Source of the DNA: Odontocerum albicorne | Taxonomy: Eukaryota > Arthropoda > Insecta > Trichoptera > Odontoceridae | Length of the DNA stretch: 64,000 nucleotides | Reading direction: 5' to 3' | NCBI GenBank assembly: GCA_949825065.1 | Contig: OX463848.1 | Coordinates: 38,671,380-38,735,379 of the forward strand | In this document: positions 11,617 to 22,053 of the stretch, piece after piece | How the letters are laid out: every line of letters begins with the position of its first letter | Position numbering within the stretch: the stretch's first letter is position 1 | Notes under the pieces: model-generated | What the model was told of the DNA's origin: nothing | Database searches by the model: none | Seen by the model: only the letters and a program-made list of their open reading frames with translations | Program-made: the position numbers and the translations under genes

Positions 11617-12176
11617 AAATGTAGGATGAGTCATGTGACAGATCACAAATTTTCCCCAATACAACCTTGTAACGACGTTCGGTAATTTTAATTATTTTAT
11701 CAACTTTAATATAAGCCTCGATTCTAATAAATAGCAAGTTATTTAGGTAAATACATTACAAAAAACTAACAATAATGACAAATTAATACATCTTGTTACA
11801 AATTAGCAAAAATACATCAGTTTGTTAAAATCAAATCATATTTGGTGATGTTTGTCAAAAGTCACTACGTTAGTCCGCATTGGCTAGGGATGGGGTATTC
11901 GATAATTGGATTTTCGATTTTTTTATACCTAAAATTAAATGTTCGTAATTAGTATTAAATCATTGTGGATCTTGGCCTATTTAAAGATAGATACAAATCA
12001 TACAATACATTAGAAAGTCAGTATAATGAAAATTAGGAATTAAAACGTCAATTTATAGAAAAACAATTATTCGATTTATAAAAAACTTTTCGATTTGTAA
12101 AAAAAAAAACGATTTTACCCCATCCCTTTGTGACATGACGTTTTAAACGCCGCACGACTCATCCTAGACTTTCTGA
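11617..12176 (+). mobile_element. MITE C with a nested MITE
   Basis: Inverted ends 'TTCAGAAAATGTAGGATGAG' and, in reverse complement, 'TTCAGAAAGTCTAGGATGAG' bound 560 bp. Within it, 11887-12127 begins GGGATGGGGTA and ends in the inverted TACCCCATCCC, which looks like a second element. Related copies are at 32884-33367 (-) and 54433-54655, the latter without the nested unit. Confidence 0.6.
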
Positions 12177-12619
12177 AGTATAAGAAGAAATTACCGAATA
12201 CCGCTAGGTTACGAGTAGGTGTAATACAAACAATGAAAATATAATACAATATAACATATGAAAATATAATACAATTATGAGAAAAAACAACAAAAATAAA
12301 GTAGATTTCAATAATCAACAGTTTCTGACAAAGACCGTCAACCCATGGTTGAAAATAATACTTGTATCGGTGTATTGTATGCATGCATTGCATTATTTGA
12401 ATGCATGATTTTCTAATAGTAAAATGTTTCAAGTTCTGAGATTATTGAAACAGAGTATTTTGGTACAGCTTTCATCGGGTAAATTTATTTGGCAATATTT
12501 TTGTCGCTCCATAGCGACCATCTAGTTAATGTTAGGCAGCTTAAAAGGTGCAGACATTTAAGAACATCAATTTATTATTTTTAAGGTTAAATAGTAATAA
12601 AAAAATACCCCTATATATT

Positions 12620-13133
12620 TTTCAAGGTTCAAATGTGTAAAAAATACCACATTAAAGCTCAAAGGAGTCAAAAATGCTACTTTGTATTCTTAAAGGCTCA
12701 AAAGTGTCAAAAATGTCACATTGTATTATTCAAGTCTCAAACGTACGAGTATAATAATGCCACACTGTAATCTTCAAAACTCCAAAGTGCCCAGAATGTG
12801 TCATTTTTGACATTTTCGTGTCATTAATAATCACATTGTATTATTGATGAAACGAAAATGTAAAAATGACACATTGAATTCTTCAAGGTTCAAACATGTC
12901 AAAAATAATACATTGTATTCTTAATGCCTCAAAATTGTCTAAAATGCCACATTATACAATATTATTCAAGGATTAAACGTGTCAGAAATGCCACATTGTT
13001 TTCTTAAAGACTCGAAATTGCCAATAACACATTGAATTTTTCAGGCTCAAACGTGTCAAAGATATCATATTGCATTCTTAATGGCTCAAAATTGTCTAAA
13101 ATACCACATTGTATGTTATTCTTCAAGTCTCAA
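12620..13133. repeat. Minisatellite, about 42-bp degenerate unit
   Basis: The unit is approximately CTCAAACGTGTCAAAAATGC followed by CACATTGTATTCTTCAAGG, repeated about a dozen times with indels and substitutions. There is no coding potential across units. Confidence 0.75.
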
Positions 13134-13134
13134 A

Positions 13135-13400
13135 AATGTTGTATTTTGTAATTTGTTTTATCAAACTGTTTATTCCACTTTATGTAACGGTATAACATTC
13201 GGTTTGGGGATTATGGGTGGAGGGAGGCAGGAGACAACTTCAGCGAGCAGCGGCAAAATTCTGGGAATATATGTGTTTGCCAGATGTTCACCTTGATGCA
13301 CTGACTAAGAAATTTCTTATGCCTCTAATCTGTCCAATTTATTTCCGTTACTACTGATATGTAAGAATTTGGCATCACCGATAGAAAATGTATGATTTTC
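13135..13400 (-). mobile_element. Penelope-like element, 3' end with coding remnant
   Basis: On the - strand it encodes 'IGDAKFLHISSNGNKLDRLE', which matches the C-terminal end of the frame at 49.4 kb and resembles the end of the GIY-YIG endonuclease region of Penelope-like elements. The 3' region that follows contains the shared 'ATACCGTTACATAAAGTGGA' block, but the hammerhead-like core is deleted in this copy. Confidence 0.55.
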
Positions 13401-13426
13401 ACGCTGACAATGATTAGTCATTTCAG

Positions 13427-13575
13427 AATAAATTAGAGGATTTGTGATTACATTACCGTTATATACAGTACAACTTAGCGGATTTATTGGTATGTGACAA
13501 TATCTTGCAACCAACCAAAAATACTCATTAGAAACTTTAAGTGGAAACCAGATTGGAAACCCTTTTCATTAAAAA
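13427..13575 (-). repeat. SINE1 tail fragment
   Basis: It shares the tail 'CTGTATATAACGGTAATG' on the - strand and the 'TTGGTTGGTTGCAAGATATT' block with other SINE1 copies. Confidence 0.5.
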
Positions 13576-13596
13576 AGTCGGGTACGAACGGAATTT

Positions 13597-13860
13597 TAAT
13601 TTTGTAATTTATTTTTATCAAACACTGTTTATTCCACTTTTTTGTGACGGTATAACCCTACCGGTTTCAAGGCTTTCACCTCATCTTCAGGGGAGCGCAA
13701 ACAAGACTAAATGCTGTTCGAACTGGTACCGATATACACGCTTCAACGGTTGGAGGCTGAAGGGTGAGGGAGGCATGGGACAATTTGGCCAAGAACTGAG
13801 AGATTTTTGGGAAATAACTGTTCAACAGATGTTCGGATCAGTGTACTGACTAATCTAGGG
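13597..13860 (-). mobile_element. Penelope-like element, 3' region with hammerhead-like core
   Basis: The layout matches 49.4 kb. On the - strand, CTGAAGA (13690-13684), a stem closed by a GAAA loop, GAAAC (13668-13664), and a GGTA/TACC hairpin are in order. 'GAACTGGTACCGATATACAC' is shared with the copies at 18.9 and 49.6 kb (the latter in reverse complement). Confidence 0.65.
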
Positions 13861-14005
13861 AATTTAAATTTATAACCCCCAGGTCGGAAGACTATAACTC
13901 GGTCGTCACAGATAAATTCTATTTTCAGTCATCTATTGAACAAAAAGTACTGCAGAGCACATTCTGTGGTACTGCGATGATAATCGAGTCAGTAATTTCC
14001 GAAGG

Positions 14006-14197
14006 GAACTCCACTCAGCCTTACATCGGTTCATCTTCGGACCGATTGGTTACTCTGATCTAATGGTGTGAACTCCACTCAGCCTTACATCGGTTCATCT
14101 TCGGACCGATTGGTTACTCTGATCTAATGGTGTGAACTCCACTCAGCCTTACATCGGTTCATCTTCGGACCGATTGATTACTCTGATCTAATGGTGT
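14006..14197. repeat. Three tandem 64-bp copies
   Basis: Three units start at 14006, 14070 and 14134, with only a few differences among them. Each contains the small inverted repeat ATCGGT..ACCGAT around TCATCTTCGG. Confidence 0.95.
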
Positions 14198-14204
14198 AAA
14201 AAGA

Positions 14205-14475
14205 TAGTTTTGCTGCATTTGAAAGTACTGGCAACTTCCTGGGCTGTTTGAACTCCAGGCCTTAAACCACTTTATAAAAAAAAACTGCTCTGCGAGTCAT
14301 TTTCTTTTTGCCGTAATGTTGGATCATGAGTCCCTTTGGGCAATCCCTTCTTCGTCACTACGTGACATCGTGCTCATAAAAAAAATAAAGAACATTTCAA
14401 TCTTCTACTGTAGATAGCGCTGGATGGGGACTTATTTTTTCTTCCATAACAGTGTGGGTGGTGATGGTGTATCGG
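14205..14475 (+). repeat. Interspersed repeat B, copy 1
   Basis: It matches 54895-55170 in inverse orientation. Shared blocks are 'CATAACAGTGTGGGTGGT' and 'CTTTATAA', plus 'GTCCCTTTGGG' and 'TCTACTGTAGATAG'-like sequence. The class is unknown. Confidence 0.5.
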
Positions 14476-14519
14476 ATATATGCGTCACATAAAATATATG
14501 ATTATATTTATGTAATTGC

Positions 14520-14830
14520 TGTGTAAATATTGTAGAGTTGATATCTGTGCCTATTGTAATGAAATATTCCTTATGCGCGGCCTTCGCAATAATCACTATA
14601 AATAATCGAATAGGTCATGCATGCAGAGAGAGCGCGGTATACATGGTATCTAGCAAGTATCTAGTAAGCCGTGACGGCATACACGGGCGAATAAAGGGGC
14701 TTACGATGAGCGATGGGCTGCATATAAGGAATGAAAAACGAGCAAAATATATTCTCAGTTTCTGGAACGTCTACTGTGCTTTATTTACGACAAACTTCTA
14801 CCTGCTAAGGAGGAATCTCTTCACCTAAAA
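14520..14830 (+). other. Possible LTR-like regulatory region
   Basis: A TATA-like CATATAAGG is followed about 50 bp later by CTTTATTTACGACA, and GC-richer sequence precedes it. A 96-codon frame crosses it but shows no motif. There is no second copy in the window, so the LTR reading is tentative. Confidence 0.2.
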
Positions 14831-15454
14831 CGCAAGAAGTAAACCGGAATCTGCGAGTATCGAGCGGCAGCCATCCACCTATTCTACAGTATTTGTACCG
14901 GTACTGTACATATGGGATCGAACTGAAATGTACAAAAAGTACTTTTTAAGCCTTACTCGTATAGCATAGTACTTACTTATTAAGAGCCACCCTAAAATAT
15001 TTTATTTCCGAATAGCTGTGAATGGCCCTGTTATAATTCTCCGTAACCAAATCCTTTGTAACAAAGGTTGTGGCGTAGTAAACCTTTGGCGTTGGAGATC
15101 GATTATTTTCTAAGTATTTCTTTATACCCAAGTTTAATCTTAATGCTAAGGCCAGGAGTCCAGATTATGAGAAGTCACTTATCTTGTAATGCTCCGGTCG
15201 GTAATTAACTACTGAAACATGTACGAGTACCTTTCTCGCCTGGTTGGCGCCTTCTAATCTAATTATTTAGGTATTCCACATGCTTTGTTATAAACATATC
15301 TGTTAAACGGAATATATGTTATATGGAACATTTCTAAGAAATATTTGGAAAAAGAAAAAAAGGAAAATGTGTGCAATTATGTAAACAAAGAGAGAGCACA
15401 TGATCGTATTAGAAGAAGAAAAATGTAGGGAAGTATTGAAAGATTATTGTACAC
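14831..15454. other. No gene recognised
   Basis: No frame, motif or repeat match was noted. Confidence 0.35.
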
Positions 15455-15557
15455 AAAGGAATGGCTATAGAAAGTAACAAAGAAAAGGTTATTAAAAACG
15501 TTTATAACTATAAAGCTTTAAGATATATTCTACAAAAAGCATATAAAAACGTATATA

Positions 15558-16112
15558 AAGGGTCTTTCAAATTGAGCGGTTTTTTTTAATTATTTGATAA
15601 AACACAGATGGCGTCGAGAAGTTACCTGGCTCTTGTGACATTTGAGAAGTGTAATGTATGACATTTATAAAAATGGAGTCGTATACAATACAACACGCGT
15701 TCAAATTGTTGAATTATTTTATGTATTGCAATCTCCGGAAACGGTGATGTTAATTGGCCACCAAGATCGTGTGATCTGACACCGTTGGACTATTTTCTTT
15801 GGGGTTACGTGAAAAAAGTCTATAAGAATGACCCCCAATCAATTCCTGTGCTGAAGGACGAAATTATTCGCGTTATTGATGAGTTAGAACCGTAATTATG
15901 CCGAAACGTCATAGAAAATTTTGACAAAAGAGTGGACATCTGTGGATCTGCAAGAAATGAACATTTGGCGGATATTGTTTTTTTGTGTTTAAATGTCATA
16001 TATTATACTTTAATGATCAATAAAAAGTTTTTTGAAATCAAAGCAAATTGTGTATTTTATTCAAGAATTAAAAAAAATTAATTAAAAAAACTGCTCAATT
16101 TGAAAGACCCTT
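15558..16112 (+). mobile_element. Tc1/mariner-superfamily element, internally deleted
   Basis: Perfect or near-perfect inverted ends (AAGGGTCTTTCAAATTGAGC and its reverse complement) are flanked by TA at 15556-15557 and 16113-16114. The inside keeps a few codons of the transposase start and the C-terminal part 'WPPRSCDLTPLDYFLWGYVK'. The join removes most of the catalytic domain, and stops follow. It is non-autonomous. Confidence 0.85.
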
Positions 16113-16225
16113 TATATAGCTTATAAGTACGCATAGAAACGGTTATAGAAACGTATATATGTATAACTTAAAGGTGTACAACTAAAAGGCTATAAAAACG
16201 TATGTATAGCTTATAAGTACTTCTT

Positions 16226-16880
16226 CTTCTTCATATGGGGCCGTTTTTTTTTTATTTCTGCCTTCAAACGCTCCAATAACGCTATGTGATATTACTATTG
16301 ATGGTTTTTCCCTTTTCAAGGTGATCGATGAATATTATACCATGCGCATCCCAAAATACGAAGACCATTACCTTCCCGGCCGACTGTTGAGTTTTTGGTC
16401 GCTTCGGACGACTTTCACCGGCTGCTCTCCACTCAGCTGACTGCCGATTTGATTCCGGGGTATAGTGGTGGATCCAAGTTTCATCCATTGTCACACACCG
16501 ATGCAAAAACTCCTGTTTATTTTGCGTAAACAGTGCCAAACAGCGCTCTGAATCATCGATTCGTTGTTGTTTCTGTTCCATTGTGAGCAAACGCGGCACC
16601 CATTTCGAAAAAAGCTTTTTCATGACCAAATGTTTATGTAAAATAGTGTAAACACTAACAAATGATATCTTCAGGATGTCAGCTATCTCACGAAACTTTA
16701 TTTTGCGATTTTCCATCGCGATTTTGAGGTTTTTTTTAATGTTTTCTGGTGTAACAGCCTCATTTGGACGACCAGAGCGTTCAGCACCATTTGAAATCAG
16801 CATACCACCGACAAATCGTTGTTTTCGATGGAGTAGATCCCGGATAACACTTTTCAAGCCATTGCTGAGTTTGAACGGTA
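16226..16880 (-). mobile_element. Mariner fragment, truncated at both ends
   Basis: The element interrupts the satellite. It holds the middle of a mariner transposase, and its own termini were not found. The inner end stops after 'HMKKKK', just before the second catalytic motif would be expected. Confidence 0.65.
16282..16857 (-). pseudogene. Mariner transposase, middle region
   Basis: About 190 codons are open. In order they contain a helix-turn-helix-like part 'KIKFREIADILKISFVSVYT', the 'WVPRLLTMEQKQQRIDD' linker typical of mariners, the first catalytic Asp in 'VTMDETWIHHYTPE', and 'FWDAHGIIFIDHLEKGKTIN'. A frameshift follows, then 'IALLERLKAEIKKKRP' in another frame, after which the sequence leaves the element. 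The second and third catalytic residues are absent. The subfamily differs from the other mariners in this window. Confidence 0.8.
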
Positions 16881-17160
16881 TTTTTTACTCAAAAAACGGC
16901 TATGGTAACGAACATATACGAGTAGCTCTTAGGTACAAAAAAAACGGCTATAGAAACTTGTACATATTTAGCTTATAGGTATAGAAAGAAATGGCTATAG
17001 AAAAGTACATATATCTCATGGATATAAAAAGTAATGGTTATTGAGACATGTAATAACCTTATAAGTATACAAAAAGACTGTTATATAAACAAATATTATA
17101 TATAGTTATTGATACACAAATAAACGGTTATAGAAGCGTGTATAACTTGTATGTACGTAT

Positions 17161-17615
17161 ACAAGTAACACCACTTAGGTATATTAGAAAGGTGGGCCAC
17201 AGTCGCAAAGAGTCAGTTATGTCATGCTTCGTGTCGTGCATGCAACATTTCCAATATGCATGATACTTATGCCATAACCGTGGTCGGGTTCTTCGAATAT
17301 ACTCGTTTATATTATAGCTGATAAACAAAACTAAGTGACAGTATATTCGTATTGTGATACGCTAATATTTCTATCAAATCCATCCATTTATACGGTTTTC
17401 ATACTCGCGAATATATCCAGCCGCTTTAATCTGTGTTATGTTAGGAAATCCCTCGTGCTCCAGTATGATTGATTGTCAGGTGTCCTGTGGATAGATGACG
17501 CCTGAGCGTGTAATGATTTTAAGTAGATTTTGAAAGAAAAATAACTAGTCTTAGTGCACTTTCTTCGCTCACGATCAGGAGACTTCAAAACTACTCCCAT
17601 TAAAAAGTTTATCTA
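17161..17615. other. No gene recognised
   Basis: No recognised frame or repeat is present between the satellite and the next mariner end. Confidence 0.35.
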
Positions 17616-17619
17616 TATA

Positions 17620-17840
17620 TTGGGTGTTAACATAAGTTGTGTCCGTTTTTTTTCCAAATTAAAAATGCGCACCAAAAGTAAAACAAAATGGTAAAGTTTA
17701 TACGTCATTCGAAAGAAAATTTTCTGCTCTACAAGATATTGTGTTTGTTTTTACGTTACATATATTATTTTATTTGATTACAAGTCTTCAAAATGGCATG
17801 TCAAGTAGACGAAAGTGAGCATTTTCGACACCTCCTTATT
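17620..17840 (+). mobile_element. Mariner 5' end only (same family as the fold-back copies)
   Basis: It begins TTGGGTGTTAACATAAGTTG after TA (17618-17619), continues through the 5' untranslated region and the first 15 or so codons of the transposase, then stops abruptly at about 17838 with no right terminal repeat. Confidence 0.75.
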
Positions 17841-18179
17841 GCAAATACAGATTTTCACGGTATTTCTTGAGTATTCAACCTTCGCGAATGAGAAGGAATA
17901 CCGTATTACTGTATAGACGCCCATAACTGGTGTTTGTGGCACCCTGAGCACAGTGTGGTATTGATGTCTGCCATGGCGTGGAAATTAATTAAAACAAACA
18001 TGGTGTGAGCCCACTAAACTAGGTGTGGCATCTGACTACTGGAAAGACTGGTGCAATTTATAATGAAGGGCTTAGTCATACATTTATCATCATCAGAAGG
18101 GATAGAGCAAATTGATTTGAATTCAAATAGTCTACAAAAGTACTTAATACCAGACTCAAAATTCAAATAAATCATATTC

Positions 18180-18335
18180 TGAAAGCGATAAGAATGGAGA
18201 AACTTTATAATAAGAGATTATGCATGACGAGGTAAATGAACGATGCAGAAATGAAAGATAACTATCAGGATATAATGAAATGGAGATCTGTTCTCTTTGT
18301 CTACCCCAATAGAAGCATGGCGTGATGGTGATAAA
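18180..18335 (+). mobile_element. RTE tail fragment
   Basis: It ends with 'TCTGTTCTCTTTGTCTACCC' and 'AATAGAAGCATGGCGTG', the common 3' end of the RTE tails. Confidence 0.45.
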
Positions 18336-18408
18336 TACAAAATTTAAATTAAAAATAATGCTTTCTACCCCATATGAACACTGAGGAATATATTATGTTT
18401 ATAAGCAG

Positions 18409-18605
18409 GAATTATGGTGACAATCGAAATAAAAGTCTACTCAACGTCTATGAGAATTATGGTAAAAATCGAGATAAAAGTCTATTCAACGTCTCTAAGA
18501 ATTATGGTAACAATCGAGATAAAAGTCTACTCAACGTCTACGAGAATTATGATAACAATTGAGATAAAAGACTACTCAACGTCTATAAGAATTATGTTTC
18601 CCTTT
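18409..18605 (+). repeat. 45-bp tandem repeat, four units plus a partial
   Basis: Units start at 18409, 18454, 18499, 18544 and 18589 (partial). The period is a multiple of three, and two + strand frames stay open across the array (15-residue repeats such as NYGNNRDKSLLNVYE). No start context, splice signal or family match supports a protein. Confidence 0.95.
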
Positions 18606-18654
18606 AGTGATATAGCACGTAGATTTTTTTCAAAAAGAATTCCAATTTGATTCC

Positions 18655-18790
18655 TTTTAACATATTTCTGGTTGGCTGGAAGATATTGTCAAATGGTAAT
18701 AAGCCCACCAGGTAGCACTGTACACAATGAAAGTGTAATAAAATACAATATAATAACATACATGTTTCCTGGTTTCCTAACTATTCTTCC
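18655..18790 (+). repeat. SINE1 3' half
   Basis: Contains 'TTGGCTGGAAGATATTGTCA', 'CACCAGGTAGCACTGTACAC' and 'AAAATACAATATAATA', which are the SINE1 tail blocks. Confidence 0.55.
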
Positions 18791-18935
18791 CAACAACCGT
18801 AGATGGAATTGTTATATTCAAATTATCAAATGATCCCTATATTTATCTTACAATTCTGTATTCATCATTTTACTTTCTTTGTACTCGTATATTGTTTATA
18901 GTTAAGGCATTAACATTGTGGAGGTTTAAAGACAT

Positions 18936-19205
18936 TGTAATTTGTTTTATCAAACACTGCTTATTCCACTTTTTGTAACGGTATAACCCTACCGGTTTCA
19001 AGGTTTTCACCTCATCATCAGGGAAGCACAAACAAGACTGAATTATATTCGAACTGGTACCGACATATACACTTCTAACGGTAAACATTTAGGTTGGAGG
19101 TTGTGGATGGATGGAGGCAGAATACAACTTCAGCGAGCAGCGGCAAGATGAATTTTGCCAGATGTTCTTTCACCTCATCATCGGGGTACTTTCTTTGTAT
19201 AACAC
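18936..19205 (-). mobile_element. Penelope-like element, 3' region with hammerhead-like core
   Basis: On the - strand, CTGATGA (19021-19015), a GAGGT/ACCTT stem with a GAAA loop, GAAAC (18999-18995), and the GGTA/TACC hairpin are in order. A second partial 'TTTCACCTCATCATCGGGG' sits at about 19178-19196, suggesting a partial tandem copy. Confidence 0.65.
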
Positions 19206-19249
19206 TCTAAGGTAAATCTCTCACCTAACACTGGAAACAAAATTGTTTA

Positions 19250-19331
19250 ACAAATTCACTGGTTCTTTGGTTAAAAGAGATTTCTAATTGGCAATAAACC
19301 CGTCAAATTGTACTGTATACGACAAAAGTGT
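19250..19331 (+). repeat. SINE1 tail, interrupted by an LTR
   Basis: The tail 'GTACTGTATACGACAAAAGT' is cut at 19331. It resumes as 'AGTGTAATACAATCAATGAC' from 19758 after the LTR. Confidence 0.55.
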
Positions 19332-19757
19332 TGTGGCGTTCGTCGCGGAATATTGTCAACATACATACGGTCAATGACCGATGAGATCCGCATTCCTCGG
19401 CAAATTTAAATAGACAGTCCAAAGTACATTCAAGTCCAAAGATTACCCGCCGGTCAGTCATCCCGTAGCAAGCGGGCCGCACCACATACTAGAGAGAGAA
19501 CGCACCACGCTGTCTCACCGGTTCCGTAAATAGATTGCTACCTACAATGCTTCAATTGACCATTTCTGCATGCACAGAAGCGAGATAAAAGTATATCGCG
19601 GGCGCACTCCCGCGCCCATTCTGAAATGTTATAAATACCTACGTACTATCAAAATAAACCATTCATTCACTCTCTCCTTCCGCATTGCGATTTAACGTGT
19701 TTTATTTATTTACCAACAATCATAATCATCATATACCTTTAAGGGACATTTTCCTAA
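19332..19757 (+). mobile_element. Solo LTR-like element inserted in a SINE1 tail
   Basis: It is homologous to 4338-4800. It begins TGTGG and ends CTAA, with a 5-bp duplication AGTGT (19327-19331 and 19758-19762). It contains TTATAAATACC, then AATAAA at about 19653, and a T-rich 3' part. The SINE context gives the empty site directly. Confidence 0.65.
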
Positions 19758-19834
19758 AGTGTAATACAATCAATGACAAAACACTTATATAGAATGAATG
19801 AATGAAAAAATACTAATAAAATAAATATATACAT

Positions 19835-20010
19835 AAGGCTAATGTGAGTGGAAGGCGTGGCAGAGGATAATCAAAGAAAATATGGTCGGATCAAGTAAAT
19901 CATATTTTAAAGGAAAAAAATGTAAAAAATCCAAGAAAATTTAGAAGCTGTACGAGAAGGTGTAGTATATCATATATGGAGAGTAAGCGAAAGAAGTGTG
20001 TTGCGATAGA
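19835..20010 (+). mobile_element. RTE tail fragment
   Basis: Contains 'GTGAGTGGAAGGCGTGGCAG', 'TATGGTCGGATCAAGTAAAT' and a degenerate end. It shares its order with the 23.4 and 48.9 kb copies. Confidence 0.55.
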
Positions 20011-20321
20011 CAAATCTAGTGTTTTATACTATCTGCCTACCGCGTACAAAACACTGTGCAGCATTTATGTTAAACAACAGTTTAATCTATACCTACGTAT
20101 TGCTGAGTAGAGGTAAATAAAAGCTCTGACCAACCCCCTTAACGACAACCGACACGGGTGACCTGAAAAACCCCCTCCCTAGGTCACTCCACTGCAGCGG
20201 TGCAGTGTAGTAACCTAGGGTAGAAGGCATGAGGGAAAGTTTATGAGAAAGTGTTTGTATGTAAAGGGAATATTCAAATTAACGAGAACTAGTTTTGCAT
20301 TTATAACTCACAGAGTTATAC
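20011..20321. other. No gene recognised
   Basis: The GC-richer patch at 20140-20235 ('CACTGCAGCGGTGCAGTG' palindrome) has no second copy in this window. Confidence 0.3.
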
Positions 20322-20513
20322 TTAACACTTGCCTTACTGTGCTAAACAATTGCGCCAGCCACTGTGCTGGACGCTCAACATCCAGTGAAAAATGTATGTT
20401 TTAAATTAAAATGATGCAAAATCTGCTAGGTTATCTTTTGTAATTAGCTATAAAATTATTTTATTATGTAAGTCCTGGTCACTCACTATCCATCATAGGG
20501 TGGCAAGTGTTAA
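20322..20513. mobile_element. Short piggyBac-like MITE
   Basis: It is bounded by TTAA at both ends (20322-20325 and 20510-20513). Inverted ends are TTAACACTTGCC on both sides, with partial similarity beyond. The length is 192 bp and there is no coding. Confidence 0.65.
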
Positions 20514-20584
20514 CCACTGCCTGAATGAAGCAACCTATTTAAGCTTTAATATTGTAATATTTTTGAAACTCATTCATTTTTATG

Positions 20585-20970
20585 GCCCTCCTCTATGTAT
20601 CAGCATTGTCGTCGTTGCTAGGCCTCGTAGTCGAGGATCTCTTCGCCATTCCAACGTCAATTCAGTTGGAAAACAAAGCTGTGCCGAGGAGATTTTTTTT
20701 CTTTTTGAGTGAGTCAGCCGTTGAACATCAGCAAACTCACCGGCTACACCGTTGTACTGGATCCGATGGCACACCTGATGTGAGACGATCAGAACACTCC
20801 GGCATGTTTTTTTTTTAAAGAATATATATGACAGAAGTCAAAGGTTATATCCACAAATACTAGGCGGCAAAAATCCCTGTGTCGTTCGAAGGGATTAGCA
20901 CAGCGTGGAGTTCGAACCGACGACATTTAGCACGGAAGTGTAGTGCGTTACCGCGCAGCCTTGCAACTCA
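20585..20970 (-). repeat. SINE2, nearly full length
   Basis: It runs on the - strand from the tRNA-like head (GGTAACGCACTACACTTCCG, B box 'GTCGGTTCGAACTCC') to the 3' block 'CCAACGTCAATTCAGTTGGA' near 20655. Confidence 0.7.
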
Positions 20971-21078
20971 CATGTTTATGGTACTTCTCTGTGTATCAGC
21001 ATTGGTGTTGCGGAGATGTAGGAATACGTGGTCGGGAAACTAAATTGTCATTGGCCCCATTAGTCGAATTTTCTGAAT

Positions 21079-21411
21079 AGAAGTAGTTAGATGTAAGGTG
21101 AACGTAGAGGGACGGGTGGGGTTTCGTGAAAGAAAGTAGTACTTCATATGATTGTGGGGATATATGATATAGGACTCACAACATATAATAGAAGTAGTTA
21201 GATGTAAGGTGAACGTAGAGGGACGGGTGGGGTTTCGTGAAAGAAAGTAGTACTTCATATGATTGTGGGGATATATAATATAGGACTCACAACATATAAT
21301 AGAAGTAGTTAGATGTAAGGTGAACGTAGAGGGACGGGTGGGGTTTCGTGAACGAAAGTAGTACTTCATATGATTGTGGGGATATATGATATAGGACTCA
21401 CAACAAATAAT
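21079..21411 (-). repeat. 111-bp tandem repeat, three units
   Basis: Units begin near 21079, 21190 and 21301 and are nearly identical. As 111 is 37 codons, a - strand frame of 146 codons (21040-21480) stays open and encodes three 37-residue repeats containing 'CCESYIIYPHNHMKYYF'. No promoter or family evidence suggests that it is expressed. Confidence 0.95.
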
Positions 21412-21783
21412 TGATAATTGATCGCCCGGACACAGAAATGAATTATTGAATTTTCGTGTTTTGAACTCTTTGTCCATCATGACACGTGTCGATAATACGA
21501 GTACTATCGCACGAAGAGATGTATTCTGTTGTAGTATTTTATTACACTTTTATTTTATACATAACAACCTTGTTATTCCAATGTGAGAATCTCTTCCAAC
21601 TCACCATCATTATCCAGATGTATAGCTCTTGACTGAGCATCATGATTTCCATGATAACCTCCGACGACTCCCCTCCATCCATATCTGCACTCCGCGGCTC
21701 GAAGGGTAGTTTTTTTTTTTTTTTTTATCCACTTAGCACGGATTTCTCCTGTTACACAAAGAGGGTCTGCTTCTAGCGTTAGC

Positions 21784-22053
21784 TTATTTGTTAGGAATAA
21801 TATCATCCAGGATTCTTCTCATACTGCTAGGTACCGAAAATATATCAACCGTGTCATTCAGTTGGTTCATATTCGTCCTGTAAGTTGGTATATAGAACAG
21901 AGCGTGATTCCTTGCACGGATATATTTATTGGGTACATATAAACTTAGTGCTTCTAGAATCGCGGGACAGTTAAAGGAACCTTGGAAAACCTTTATTAGG
22001 AATATCGAAATGGATTCTTGCCTTCTGGTTTCAAGGCTTCTATAGTTACACAC
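21784..22053 (-). pseudogene. LINE reverse transcriptase C-terminal fragment
   Basis: The - strand reads 'SLETRRQESISIFLIKVF' then 'YVPNKYIRARNHALFYIPTY', 'RTNMNQLNDTVDIFSV', the pattern at the end of the RT domain in jockey/R1/CR1-type LINEs. It is short, isolated and 5' truncated. The 21573-21806 frame downstream may belong to the same element. Confidence 0.5.

Larger units (their letters stand above)
15455..17160. repeat. Degenerate AT-rich satellite interrupted by two mariners
   Basis: Segments 15455-15557, 16114-16225 and 16885-17160 repeat a unit of about 40-45 bp containing 'CGGTTATAGAAACGTATATA' and 'GCTTATAAGTA'. The two gaps are filled by the elements at 15558-16112 and about 16226-16880. 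Confidence 0.7.

Noticed and set aside
14006..14197. Possible CRISPR-like array
   Set aside because: Units are directly adjacent with no variable spacers, and the genome is eukaryotic; it is a simple tandem repeat.
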